From Ureibacillus composti (GTDB lineage: Bacteria; Bacillota; Bacilli; Bacillales_A; Planococcaceae), in NCBI GenBank assembly GCA_030348875.1, contig JAUCEP010000002.1, positions 1,071,001 to 1,135,000 on the forward strand: a DNA stretch of 64,000 bases, in the 5' to 3' direction. The notes below the pieces were generated by a model. That model was not told the DNA's origin. It did not search any database and was given only the letters and a program-made list of their open reading frames with translations. Positions 9,913 to 17,902 of the stretch are shown here, one piece after another. The first letter of the stretch is position 1. Every line of letters starts with the position of its first letter. The position numbers and the translations under genes were made by a program.

Positions 9913-10244
9913 GAGAGAATTAATTTTTGTGGTTTTAATTTTAATAGCTACGGCGACTACGCCCTCCAGGATTGCTCAGAAAGTACTTTTGTATATAAGT
10001 GCATTACGAGTTATTCCTCCTGTAATTTAGGCTCACGGGAATAGTTATGACGTGAATGCTCGCGCGTGTGAACGAGTGGCCTAGTCTTTTCTTAATAGAA
10101 CGTAAAATAAAGATATATAGTATGAATGATTTATCAATGAAAGTGAGCATCTCAAAAAATGTTGAGTTGTTCACTTTTTCTATATTCTTCTATTCTATTT
10201 AATCTCGTTTTGCATATAGTAGTAAAAAATGTGAGGTGATAGAT
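9913..10244. other. Intergenic region before the RsfA-like gene
   Basis: About 330 nt without a credible gene. Positions 9944-10085 are noticeably richer in G and C than the surroundings (GCTCGCGCGTGTGAACGAG and similar) and do not resemble coding sequence. A terminator occupies 10140-10179. No clear promoter for the next gene was found. Confidence 0.5.
10140..10179 (+). terminator. Terminator after the enoyl-CoA hydratase gene
   Basis: The stem AAAGTGAGCATCTCAA / TTGAGTTGTTCACTTT pairs over 16 positions with one mismatch and one G-T pair, has a 6-nt loop and ends in TTTTT. It lies 228 nt after the upstream stop, so it may serve a longer or separate transcript. Confidence 0.75.
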
Positions 10245-10628
10245 ATGGAAGGGAAACGACGTAAAGACCAATGGACGGCTGATGATGACGATAAATTAGC
10301 TGAAATCGTCATTCAAGCAGTTCAAAATGGGAAAACACAACTAGAAGCATTTGCAGAAGCTGCACAAATTCTAAATCGAACAAAACAAGCTTGTGGTTTT
10401 CGTTGGAACAAGACGTTGAGACAACAATATGGCCAAATGTTAAACAGCGTTAGAAAACGACCGAAACAATTAATGCGTAGTCATTTAAAATTAGCACTTA
10501 ATAGTTTTGATGAATTAACTGAAGCTTATAATGATCTGGAAGTGAGATATAGAGAATTACAAACAGAGCATGACAAAATCGTGAAATGGCTACAGCAAGG
10601 TGCAAATTTTATTGAGCATCAAAAATAA
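10245..10628 (+). CDS. RsfA-family transcriptional regulator (YlbO-like)
   Basis: A 127-residue protein with an N-terminal Myb/SANT-like DNA-binding segment (RRKDQWTADDDDKLAEIV, then LNRTKQACGFRWNKTLR, residues about 3-60) and a C-terminal coiled coil (about 80-120). RsfA proteins are sporulation regulators; B. subtilis ylbO lies in the same position after rpmF. The ATG at 10245 follows GAGGTGAT; the frame also contains a GTG at 10236 inside that ribosome binding site. It could act in the forespore or mother cell, which the sequence does not show. Confidence 0.85.
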   Translation: MEGKRRKDQWTADDDDKLAEIVIQAVQNGKTQLEAFAEAAQILNRTKQACGFRWNKTLRQQYGQMLNSVRKRPKQLMRSHLKLALNSFDELTEAYNDLEVRYRELQTEHDKIVKWLQQGANFIEHQK

Positions 10629-10726
10629 GCTACTATAGTGGAACTTTAAAGTATTAATAAATTAGAGAATAGAGAGCTGATGTAATTAGATTGACGTTGT
10701 TTCTAAATCGAGGAGAGGGGTCATTT

Positions 10727-10939
10727 ATGTTTGAAATAAAAGCACAAATGGCGGGTACAATTTTTGAGGTGTGTGTTAAAGAAGGAGATACAGTGTCAAG
10801 TGGTCAAACAGTCCTTATTTTAGAGTCGATGAAGATGGAAATTCCAATTGAGGCAGAAGCAGATGGTACAGTTGCAAAAATTAATGTTGCAGAAGGTGAT
10901 TTTGTAGACGAAGAAGATGTACTAGTTGTTCTTGCATAA
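10727..10939 (+). CDS. Biotin/lipoyl attachment domain protein (stand-alone BCCP)
   Basis: A 70-residue carrier made of one biotinyl domain. The attachment site ESMKMEIP is present, with the modified Lys in the MKM triplet near residue 37. The ATG at 10727 follows AGGAGAGGGG; the frame extends upstream to 10691 without a better site. It resembles the free BCCP encoded beside acyl-CoA carboxylase genes in Bacillus (YngHB type). The carboxyltransferase gene begins 24 nt downstream, so the two are almost certainly partners. No biotin carboxylase gene is nearby. Confidence 0.92.
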   Translation: MFEIKAQMAGTIFEVCVKEGDTVSSGQTVLILESMKMEIPIEAEADGTVAKINVAEGDFVDEEDVLVVLA

Positions 10940-10962
10940 ATCTAGCCATTTAAAGGAGAGAA

Positions 10963-12507
10963 ATGTGTTTGGCAACGAAATCCTATAATGATGAATTAAA
11001 CAATCGAGTAGATAAAATTCTCTCGGGTGGTCATCAAAAGTACCACGATAAATTAATACAATCCAACAAATTATTTGTTCGTGACCGCCTTTCTTTACTA
11101 TTCGATGATGGCGCTTATGAAGAAGACGGAAAGTTTGCCAATTGTGAAGCTGAAGACTTACCAGCAGATGGTGTTGTTACAGCCATAGGGAAAATTGGTG
11201 GACAGAACGTTTGTGTCATGGCAAATGATTCAACTGTTAAGGCTGGATCATGGGGATATCGAACAGTAGAAAAAATTATTCGTATTCAAGAGACAGCACA
11301 AAAGTTGCAAGTTCCTTTATTGTACTTAGTCGATTCAGCAGGTGCACGCATTACAGATCAGCTAGAAATGTTTCCGGGGAGACGTGGTGCAGGGCGAATA
11401 TTCCATAATCAAGTTAACCTAAGCGGTAGTGTTCCACAAATATGTATTTTATTTGGACCTTCTGCTGCAGGTGGGGCCTATATTCCGGCCTTTTGTGACG
11501 TAGTGATTATGGTTGAAGGGAATGCATCGATGTATTTAGGGTCGCCGAGAATGGCTGAGAAAGTAATTGGCGAGAAAGTGTCCTTAGAAGAAATGGGCGG
11601 CGCAAAAATGCACTGTACAATAAGTGGATGTGGAGACATATTAGCCACATCTGAACAACAAGCAATTGAATATGCAAAAACGTATTTAAGTTATTTTGGT
11701 GCTAATTATAAAGAGAAACCAAAATTTTTAGAAAGAAAACCGCCAATCCAAGGGCGTTCAATAGTGGAAATTATCCCCGAAAGCCAAAATACACCATTCG
11801 ATATGTACGAACTCATTGACCAACTTATTGATGAAAATAGCTTTTTTGAAATAAAAAAATTATTCGCTCCAGAACTAATTACAGGTCTTGCGCGGATTGA
11901 TGGTCAGGTTATAGGAATCATTGCAAATCAGCCGAAAGTTAAAGGCGGTGTATTATTTGTAGATTCTGCAGATAAGGCCGCGAAATTTATCCAATTATGT
12001 GATGCCTATTCGATTCCACTTTTATTCCTTGCAGACGTTCCAGGATTTATGATTGGTACAAAGGTGGAAAGAGCAGGAATTATTCGACATGGTGCCAAAT
12101 TTATTTCTGCAATGAGTAGTGCCACTGTACCTAAAATATCAGTAATAGTACGGAAAGCTTATGGTGCAGGCCTTTATGCGATGTGTGGACCTGCATTTGA
12201 GCCGGATGTTTGTATTGCCCTACCAACTGCTCAAATCGCGGTAATGGGGCCAGAAGCGGCTGTAAATGCCGTTTATTCAAATAAGATTGAACAAATCGAA
12301 AATCCAAAAGAACGAATCAAATTCGTTAAAGAAAAAATTGAAGAATATAAAAAAGAAATTGATTTATATAAACTTGCTTCTGAGCAAGTCATTGATGAAA
12401 TTGTTGCACCAACTAATTTACGTGATACACTCTCAAAACGTTTCTGTTATTATGCGAGTAAAGAAATTTCATTACCTTCTCGAAAACACCCTGTATTTCC
12501 AGTATAA
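10963..12507 (+). CDS. Acyl-CoA carboxylase, carboxyltransferase (beta) subunit
   Basis: Transfers CO2 from carboxybiotin to an acyl-CoA (propionyl-, methylcrotonyl- or similar). The 514-residue protein has two crotonase-fold halves: the N-terminal acyl-CoA side with GPSAAGGAYIPAFCD (about 167-181) and the C-terminal biotin side with FLADVPGFMIG (about 358-368) and KAYGAGLYAMCGPAFEPD. The sequence starts MCLATKSYNDELNNRVDKI, much like B. subtilis YngE. The ATG at 10963 is only 4 nt from GGAG, and TTG at 10969 would have better spacing. Biotin carboxylase must come from elsewhere. Substrate cannot be fixed from sequence alone. Confidence 0.93.
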   Translation: MCLATKSYNDELNNRVDKILSGGHQKYHDKLIQSNKLFVRDRLSLLFDDGAYEEDGKFANCEAEDLPADGVVTAIGKIGGQNVCVMANDSTVKAGSWGYRTVEKIIRIQETAQKLQVPLLYLVDSAGARITDQLEMFPGRRGAGRIFHNQVNLSGSVPQICILFGPSAAGGAYIPAFCDVVIMVEGNASMYLGSPRMAEKVIGEKVSLEEMGGAKMHCTISGCGDILATSEQQAIEYAKTYLSYFGANYKEKPKFLERKPPIQGRSIVEIIPESQNTPFDMYELIDQLIDENSFFEIKKLFAPELITGLARIDGQVIGIIANQPKVKGGVLFVDSADKAAKFIQLCDAYSIPLLFLADVPGFMIGTKVERAGIIRHGAKFISAMSSATVPKISVIVRKAYGAGLYAMCGPAFEPDVCIALPTAQIAVMGPEAAVNAVYSNKIEQIENPKERIKFVKEKIEEYKKEIDLYKLASEQVIDEIVAPTNLRDTLSKRFCYYASKEISLPSRKHPVFPV

Positions 12508-12523
12508 TAATATAAGCGTAAAC

Positions 12524-12553
12524 AAGGTCTACCCAGTCAAAGGTAGGCCTTTT
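12524..12553 (+). terminator. Terminator after the carboxyltransferase gene
   Basis: The stem AAGGTCTACC / GGTAGGCCTT (10 bp with one G-T pair) has an 8-nt loop and is followed by TTTT. It starts 17 nt after the stop codon and ends the BCCP-carboxyltransferase unit. Confidence 0.8.
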
Positions 12554-12592
12554 AATATATAGAATTTTATTAGTAAGTGAGGTTACAGGAGA

Positions 12593-13495
12593 ATGAATGT
12601 GGTTGTAGTTGGTGCAGGGGCAATTGGAATGCTAGTCGCTAGTTTTATAGCAGAATCAAGTTACAAGGTAACCATTATTTCAAAGCGTGAAGAGCAAGCT
12701 AACCTATTAAAGACAAATGGTATAGTTCGAAAAAATTTAAATCAAACACTTCAGATTAATGAGGTAGAGGTAATGACTGAGCTTTCGAATATTTCAAAGG
12801 ATTCGGTTATAATCGTTGCGGTGAAATATGCCCAATTGAAGGATTTGTATTCTACTATTTCATCATTACCTGAAGACGTGCCATTATTGTTTATTCAAAA
12901 TGGATTAGCTCATTATGAGGAAGCCTTAACTTTACCACAAAAAACTATTTTCTTTGGTTCGTGTCAATTTGGTGCTCAAAAGCTTAATGATTATACAGTC
13001 GCTCATCGTGGTAACGGATCGATGAAGTTAGCCTTCGAAAGAGGAAATCATCAATCTTTTGTTTTCCTGCAACAATTACAATTGGACCTTTTGCCAATTC
13101 AAATTGAAGAAAATGCGGAGTATATGCTATTTCACAAGGCATTATTAAATTGTTTCATCAACCCATTAACTGCCATCCTAAAAGTAAAAAATGGACAATT
13201 ACTCGAGTCATCTCATACTCTCAATATAGTAGAGTCGATGTATAATGAATTAATGTTGGCATTTCCTGAATTGAAAGGAAATTTATTATTGGAAGATGTA
13301 CTAGACCTATGTCGAAAAACGTCTACAAATACTTCTTCCATGTTGACAGATTTTTTACAACATCGTCCTACAGAAATTGATACAATAGTAGGGGCGGTGA
13401 TTGAAAGAGCATCTCGTAGGGGAAGTAATCTACCAACTTTAAGTACTTTATATCATCTATTAAAAGTATTAGAGAAAAGCGGTGAGAAGATGTGA
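12593..13495 (+). CDS. panE: 2-Dehydropantoate 2-reductase
   Basis: Ketopantoate reductase family: NADPH-dependent reduction of 2-dehydropantoate to pantoate in pantothenate/CoA synthesis. The N-terminal Rossmann motif GAGAIGMLVA (residues 7-16) is clear, as is the conserved KYAQ segment (82-85) with the catalytic Lys and the NGL motif near 103. C-terminal ApbA_C domain from about 180, with KALLNCFINPLTAI. The ATG at 12593 lies close to AGGAG; GTG at 12599 would be better spaced and shortens the protein by two residues. Equivalent to ylbQ in position. The family also holds other 2-hydroxyacid reductases. Confidence 0.85.
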   Translation: MNVVVVGAGAIGMLVASFIAESSYKVTIISKREEQANLLKTNGIVRKNLNQTLQINEVEVMTELSNISKDSVIIVAVKYAQLKDLYSTISSLPEDVPLLFIQNGLAHYEEALTLPQKTIFFGSCQFGAQKLNDYTVAHRGNGSMKLAFERGNHQSFVFLQQLQLDLLPIQIEENAEYMLFHKALLNCFINPLTAILKVKNGQLLESSHTLNIVESMYNELMLAFPELKGNLLLEDVLDLCRKTSTNTSSMLTDFLQHRPTEIDTIVGAVIERASRRGSNLPTLSTLYHLLKVLEKSGEKM

Positions 13496-13887
13496 AAATG
13501 TTCATTCAAACGATGATAAGTGTAATTATACTGTTTCCAATCCTTCTTTTTTTCTTAACATATGTTATTTATCGTAAAAGAAAGAAAAACCATACAAAAG
13601 CGTTTGGATTGGCTGCAGACCTTACAACGTTTATTCTATTCTTTTCTGTAACACTTTCCGTTTCAAGTTTATGGGGAGTGAACTATAGTCTGTTCATTTT
13701 TATGATAGCGCTTTTGATTGCAATTATTATTACTTACATAGATTGGCGTTCGAAAAAGGAAATTGAATTACTTGCTTTATTTAAAAGGATTTGGAGAACT
13801 TATTTTATTATTTTAACTGTTGCTTATTTGTTCGTTTGGATCGTAGGACTATCACTAAATATTATTGAATATGTTGAGCTTGTATAA
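13492..13887 (+). CDS. DUF3397 family membrane protein
   Basis: A 131-residue integral membrane protein with four predicted hydrophobic segments (about 5-23, 43-61, 67-83 and 103-126), separated by basic loops. The function is unknown; the family occurs in Bacillales close to bshC. The GTG start at 13492 overlaps the panE stop by 4 nt (GTGA), indicating translational coupling; ATG at 13498 is an alternative. Assignment to DUF3397 is from the pattern of segments and the location. Confidence 0.7.
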   Translation: MKMFIQTMISVIILFPILLFFLTYVIYRKRKKNHTKAFGLAADLTTFILFFSVTLSVSSLWGVNYSLFIFMIALLIAIIITYIDWRSKKEIELLALFKRIWRTYFIILTVAYLFVWIVGLSLNIIEYVELV

Positions 13888-14275
13888 GCATTTTCTTTTG
13901 AAGTGCACCCTTTTGCGTTTACAATATAATGAGTAGGTAGATTTACTTCACTTCATTTAGTCTGGGCCCAAAATCCCCCGACCTGAGATAATATTAACTT
14001 AGACTAAGAGCGCCATATATTGCTGGAAACTCCAGTTTGTATGTCTCAGCCTTATGAACAAAACGCGCGCGGCCTAAGCCTATGGCGAGTCAGCGGTTTC
14101 GTGAGGGTTATAAGTGGTAGTGAGCTTAGAATCGTCGATCGTCGTAAAAATGGATTTTGTATGCACAAGGTAATTCGAAATCCGAAAGTAATTATGCCGA
14201 AGTATAATTGTTATATATTTATTATTAATATAGTTGTTAATTTCGATAGAGTTAGTAGTAGAGGAGATTATTTTA
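13888..14275. other. Intergenic region ahead of bshC, GC-richer patch
   Basis: About 390 nt. Positions 13960-14135 are clearly richer in G and C than the flanks (GGGCCCAAAATCCCCCGACC, then CGCGCGCGGCCTAAGCC). An open frame from 14020 to 14307 crosses it, but it runs into bshC in another frame, has no ribosome binding site and no family resemblance. The last 100 nt are AT-rich and probably hold the bshC promoter; I could not place it with confidence. Confidence 0.5.
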
Positions 14276-15892
14276 ATGAAACTGGAACAGGTCATATCAC
14301 CAGTTAACAATCAGTTACTGTCTGATTATTGGGTTGCTAGCGAGAAGCTACAACCATTTTTTCAATATGAGTACAACGACCACTCATTTAAAAATCGTGC
14401 AAAATATTTAAAAGGCAAATATTATGATGTATACGAATTAAGCAATATTATTCGTTCGTTTATGGAGCCATTAGGACTTTCAGAAAAAGTTGAAGAGAAT
14501 TTATCGAATTTAGAAAATGGTGCACTAGCTGTCGTTGGTGGGCAACAAGCTGGAATATTAACTGGTCCTTTATATTCTGTTCATAAAGCAATTTCTGTTA
14601 TTTTACTTGCAAAACAACAGAGTGAAAAACTCGGTATCAACGTAGTACCGATTTTTTGGATTGCAGGAGAAGATCACGATTTAGAGGAAATTAACCATAC
14701 TTTCACTATTCATAATGGTGAAGTGAAAAAGCGTACTTATAGTAAGCGTTCCATTAAAAAAACAATGGCTTCAACAACGCCAATTGACCATAATGAAATG
14801 AAAGATTTACTTTCAATTATTTTCAGGGATTTTGGGGAGACAGAACACTCTCTAAAGCTTTACCATTCCGTTTTAGAACAAATGGAACAAAGTACAACAT
14901 TTACGCAATTCTTCGCACGCTTAATGAACTCATTATTTCAGCAAGAAGGTCTGTTATTAATTGATGCAGCCTATGGACCGTTCCGTCAATTTGAATCATC
15001 GTTCTTCCAAAAAATTATTGATCGCAATGAAGAAATTGCAGATTTAGTAGTGGCAAAAGAACGTTTATTTAATGAAATAGGCTATGGGATGCCAATTGGG
15101 GCAACAGAAAACAATGCGAATTTATTCTTCGTACGGGAAGGTGAACGTTTCTTACTTGAAAGAAATGAACGGATGTTCGAGAATGCAAGTGCAAATGTAA
15201 AAATGTCAAAAGAAGAACTTCTGGAGATTGCAAAAAACAATCCCACAAGTTTAAGTAATAATGTTGTCACTCGACCTTTAATGCAAGAGATGACAATCCC
15301 AGTTCTTGCGTTTGTTGGTGGTCCTGGGGAATTAGCATATTGGGCTACGTTGAAAGACGCATTTGAGTTATTAGATTTACAAATGCCTATTTTCGCACCG
15401 AGGTTGAATATTACATTAGTGACAAACAAAGTTGAACATTTATTAAATGAATACAAGCTATCGATTGATCAAGTATGGAATGGTCAAGTTGAAGAGTTGA
15501 AAAATCAATTTATTGAAAGTGTACAAGATGAAAAAGCGAAAAAGCAGATTGAACAATTACAACAATTGATTCACACACAATATGATGAATTACAAATACA
15601 CTTAACGAATCAACAAATTCATTTAGATGATATAGTCGAAAAAAATAAAAAATACCATGAAATGCAGTTTGATTACTTAAGTAAAAAAATTGAACAATAT
15701 ATCTTAATCCAACATGATAAAACCCTTCGTCAATTCAATACGATTCATGACGAGCTTTTCCCTAGTGAAAATTATCAAGAGCGTGTATTTAATCCATATC
15801 AATATTTAAATGAATATGGTGTTTCTTTGATTACAGACATATTACAATTACCGTTAGAAATTACAAACTCACATTATATTGTTCATTTATAA
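14276..15892 (+). CDS. bshC: Bacillithiol biosynthesis cysteine-adding enzyme BshC
   Basis: Putative final enzyme of bacillithiol synthesis, joining cysteine to GlcN-malate to form the low-molecular-weight thiol of Bacillales. The protein is 538 residues, matching the family. Recognisable blocks are VGGQQAGILTGPLYSVHKA (about 86-104), FWIAGEDHDLEEINHT, VTRPLMQEMTIPVLAFVGGPGE, and a long C-terminal coiled coil (about 420-490). The frame opens at 14234, but the ATG at 14276 has GAGGAG at good distance and starts with the family N-terminus. A terminator follows, separating it from mraZ. Confidence 0.95.
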   Translation: MKLEQVISPVNNQLLSDYWVASEKLQPFFQYEYNDHSFKNRAKYLKGKYYDVYELSNIIRSFMEPLGLSEKVEENLSNLENGALAVVGGQQAGILTGPLYSVHKAISVILLAKQQSEKLGINVVPIFWIAGEDHDLEEINHTFTIHNGEVKKRTYSKRSIKKTMASTTPIDHNEMKDLLSIIFRDFGETEHSLKLYHSVLEQMEQSTTFTQFFARLMNSLFQQEGLLLIDAAYGPFRQFESSFFQKIIDRNEEIADLVVAKERLFNEIGYGMPIGATENNANLFFVREGERFLLERNERMFENASANVKMSKEELLEIAKNNPTSLSNNVVTRPLMQEMTIPVLAFVGGPGELAYWATLKDAFELLDLQMPIFAPRLNITLVTNKVEHLLNEYKLSIDQVWNGQVEELKNQFIESVQDEKAKKQIEQLQQLIHTQYDELQIHLTNQQIHLDDIVEKNKKYHEMQFDYLSKKIEQYILIQHDKTLRQFNTIHDELFPSENYQERVFNPYQYLNEYGVSLITDILQLPLEITNSHYIVHL

Positions 15893-15957
15893 TGGAGATA
15901 TAAATTTTTTATAAAAACTAGTTTTGAATGAATCACTATAACTTTAGTAATACAAAA

Positions 15958-15990
15958 AGTGGGCACTTTAACCTAAGTGTCCGCTTTTTT
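15958..15990 (+). terminator. Terminator after bshC
   Basis: The stem AGTGGGCACTT / AAGTGTCCGCT (11 bp, two G-T pairs) has a short loop and is followed by seven T. A 61-codon open frame spanning it (15928-16113) is not a gene. Confidence 0.85.
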
Positions 15991-16074
15991 TATGCCATTT
16001 TTCATAAGCTGACATGCAGCGAAAAGTGCAATTTACATATTTTGAAAAATGTTATGAACATTACAGTGAAAATT

Positions 16075-16118
16075 GTGGAGGAAAGTGGGGGGATGTGGTA
16101 CATTATTAACTAAAGTGG
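16075..16118 (+). promoter_or_regulatory. Phased GTGG repeats: predicted MraZ operator
   Basis: GTGG occurs at 16075, 16085, 16095 and 16115, that is three times at exactly 10-bp spacing and once more two turns on. MraZ proteins bind direct TGGGN repeats separated by 5 nt (10-bp period) ahead of their own operon, so this is very probably the autoregulatory site. It ends 10 nt before the mraZ start, so binding could affect initiation as well as transcription. Confidence 0.75.
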
Positions 16119-16128
16119 GGTGAGTAGC

Positions 16129-16560
16129 ATGTTCATGGGGGAATATCAACACTCTGTTGATACTAAAGGACGACTAATTGTGCCATCAAAATTTCGTGAG
16201 CAATTAGGTAATACATTTGTTATTACTCGCGGACTTGATAACTGTCTCTTTGGATATCCTATGGATGAATGGCGAAAACTCGAAGAAAAATTAAAAGAAT
16301 TACCAATGACAAAAAAAGATGCTCGAGCATTTGCTAGATTTTTCTTTTCAGGTGCAACAGAAGTGGAAATAGATAAACAGGGACGTATTAATATCCCATC
16401 TACACTCTCCACTTATGCAAAACTTGAAAAGGAATGTGTTATTGTAGGGGTTTCAAGCAAAATAGAAATATGGGCAAAAGATGCTTGGGAAGCTTACTTT
16501 AACGATGCTGAAGAATCGTTTAATGAAATAGCAGAAAACTTAATTGGATTTGACTTCTAA
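16129..16560 (+). CDS. mraZ: Transcriptional regulator MraZ
   Basis: First gene of the division and cell wall cluster; a DNA-binding protein with two AbrB-like halves that assembles into rings and represses its own operon in E. coli. Length 143 residues. The duplicated motif is visible: [15 protein letters not shown] (residues 9-23) and [15 protein letters not shown] (about 80-94). The ATG at 16129 is 6 nt after GGGGTG; a GTG at 16120 in frame lies within the ribosome binding site. Predicted target repeats lie directly upstream. Confidence 0.96.
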   Translation: MFMGEYQHSVDTKGRLIVPSKFREQLGNTFVITRGLDNCLFGYPMDEWRKLEEKLKELPMTKKDARAFARFFFSGATEVEIDKQGRINIPSTLSTYAKLEKECVIVGVSSKIEIWAKDAWEAYFNDAEESFNEIAENLIGFDF

Positions 16561-16585
16561 GAAAAACTAGAAAAGGGGCTAATTT

Positions 16586-17536
16586 ATGTTCGATCATACA
16601 ACCGTATTATTAAAGGAAACTGTTGATGGATTGAACATCAATCCTGAAGGAATTTATGTGGACTGTACTTTAGGTGGTGCAGGTCATAGTGAATATTTAG
16701 TACAACAACTATCATCAAAAGGTCGTTTGATTTGTTTTGACCAAGATATGATAGCTATTGAAAATGCAAAAAAGCGTTTAGAAAACTATCTGGATCGTGT
16801 TACATTTGTTCATTCGAACTTCAGATATCTTAAAGAAGAACTAGCTAATCTAAATATCCCAAAAGTAGATGGAGTTCTATACGATTTAGGTGTATCCTCA
16901 CCTCAACTTGACACACCAGAACGGGGATTTAGTTATCACCACGACGCACCACTTGATATGCGAATGGACCAAACTGCCGAACTTACTGCCTTCCATGTAG
17001 TAAATGAGTGGCCTTATGAAGATTTAGTACGAATCTTCTTCCGTTATGGAGAAGAAAAGTTTTCAAAACAAGTTGCACGTAAAATTGAAGAAGCAAGAAA
17101 AAATGCACCGATTGAAACAACGGGGCAATTAGTGGAACTAATCAAAGATGGAATTCCGGCGGCTGCTCGTAGAAAAGGCGGACATCCTGCAAAACGAATT
17201 TTCCAAGCAATTCGCATTGCGGTAAACGATGAATTAGGCGCAGCAGAAGATTCACTCACTGATGCAATTGACTTACTGAATATTAATGGACGGATTAGTG
17301 TGATTACTTTCCATTCATTAGAGGATCGCCTTACGAAAACAATTTTTAAAGAGGCTTCTTCCTTACCAGATTTACCACCCGGGTTACCAGTCATCCCAGA
17401 TAATGTCAAACCAACACTAAAACTTATAACGAGAAAACCAATTCTACCTTCTGAAGAGGAGTTAGAAGCGAATAATCGTTCGAGATCAGCAAAACTAAGA
17501 ATTGCAGAAAAAATTAGTGAAAAAGGACGTGGGTAA
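16586..17536 (+). CDS. rsmH: 16S rRNA (cytosine(1402)-N(4))-methyltransferase RsmH
   Basis: Methylates N4 of C1402 in 16S rRNA with SAM. The protein is 316 residues. N-terminal [13 protein letters not shown] and the SAM motif [14 protein letters not shown] (about 24-37) are followed by the [10 protein letters not shown] motif (about 100-109) and [32 protein letters not shown] is the C-terminal family block. The ATG at 16586 follows AAAAGGGG. It is directly followed by ftsL with no gap. Confidence 0.97.
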   Translation: MFDHTTVLLKETVDGLNINPEGIYVDCTLGGAGHSEYLVQQLSSKGRLICFDQDMIAIENAKKRLENYLDRVTFVHSNFRYLKEELANLNIPKVDGVLYDLGVSSPQLDTPERGFSYHHDAPLDMRMDQTAELTAFHVVNEWPYEDLVRIFFRYGEEKFSKQVARKIEEARKNAPIETTGQLVELIKDGIPAAARRKGGHPAKRIFQAIRIAVNDELGAAEDSLTDAIDLLNINGRISVITFHSLEDRLTKTIFKEASSLPDLPPGLPVIPDNVKPTLKLITRKPILPSEEELEANNRSRSAKLRIAEKISEKGRG

Positions 17537-17902
17537 ATGGCAGTACGTGTAAGACAACAATCATATATTGAACAATCAGAAGTAATAAAGCATCAGCAGC
17601 CCTCTATTAAACCGAAAAAAAAGAAAAAAATAATAACAGCTAAAGAAAAACTTTTGTATATTGCTTTTGTAGTTGTTGTAGCACTTCTTGCAGTGACGAT
17701 TTTACACAAGCAGAGTTCTATTCAACAAACAACAATGGAGATACAGCAAGTTGAATCAGAAATTGCAGAAGTGAAAAATCAAAATGTCGATTTAAAAGTA
17801 CAAGTAAGTGAACTATCGACATATGAAAGAATTTGGGAAAAAGCAAAAGAACTCGGTTTAACTCTTAATGAGAAGAATGTAAAGGTAGTGCCGGGCGAAT
17901 GA
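17537..17902 (+). CDS. ftsL: Cell division protein FtsL
   Basis: Short bitopic divisome protein of 121 residues that forms a coiled-coil complex with DivIC and DivIB. Residues 1-40 are cytoplasmic and very basic (KPKKKKKIITAKEK), the single transmembrane segment spans about 41-60, and the extracytoplasmic part (about 62-105) is a coiled coil. The ATG directly follows the rsmH stop and the frame overlaps pbpB by 4 nt (ATGA), so translation of all three is coupled. Sequence conservation in this family is low; assignment rests on topology and position. Confidence 0.9.
   Translation: MAVRVRQQSYIEQSEVIKHQQPSIKPKKKKKIITAKEKLLYIAFVVVVALLAVTILHKQSSIQQTTMEIQQVESEIAEVKNQNVDLKVQVSELSTYERIWEKAKELGLTLNEKNVKVVPGE

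Noticed and set aside
12266-12562. Lys- and Ile-rich frame inside the carboxyltransferase gene
   Set aside because: Shadow of the 3' end of the real gene in another frame; no start signal.
14020-14307. Open frame of 95 codons before bshC
   Set aside because: It has no ribosome binding site, overlaps the bshC start in another frame and has no family resemblance.
15928-16113. Open frame of 61 codons between bshC and mraZ
   Set aside because: It crosses the bshC terminator and ends in the predicted MraZ operator; no ribosome binding site.
17044-17409. Minus-strand frame over rsmH
   Set aside because: Antisense shadow of a conserved methyltransferase gene, Ser- and Arg-rich as typical of such shadows.
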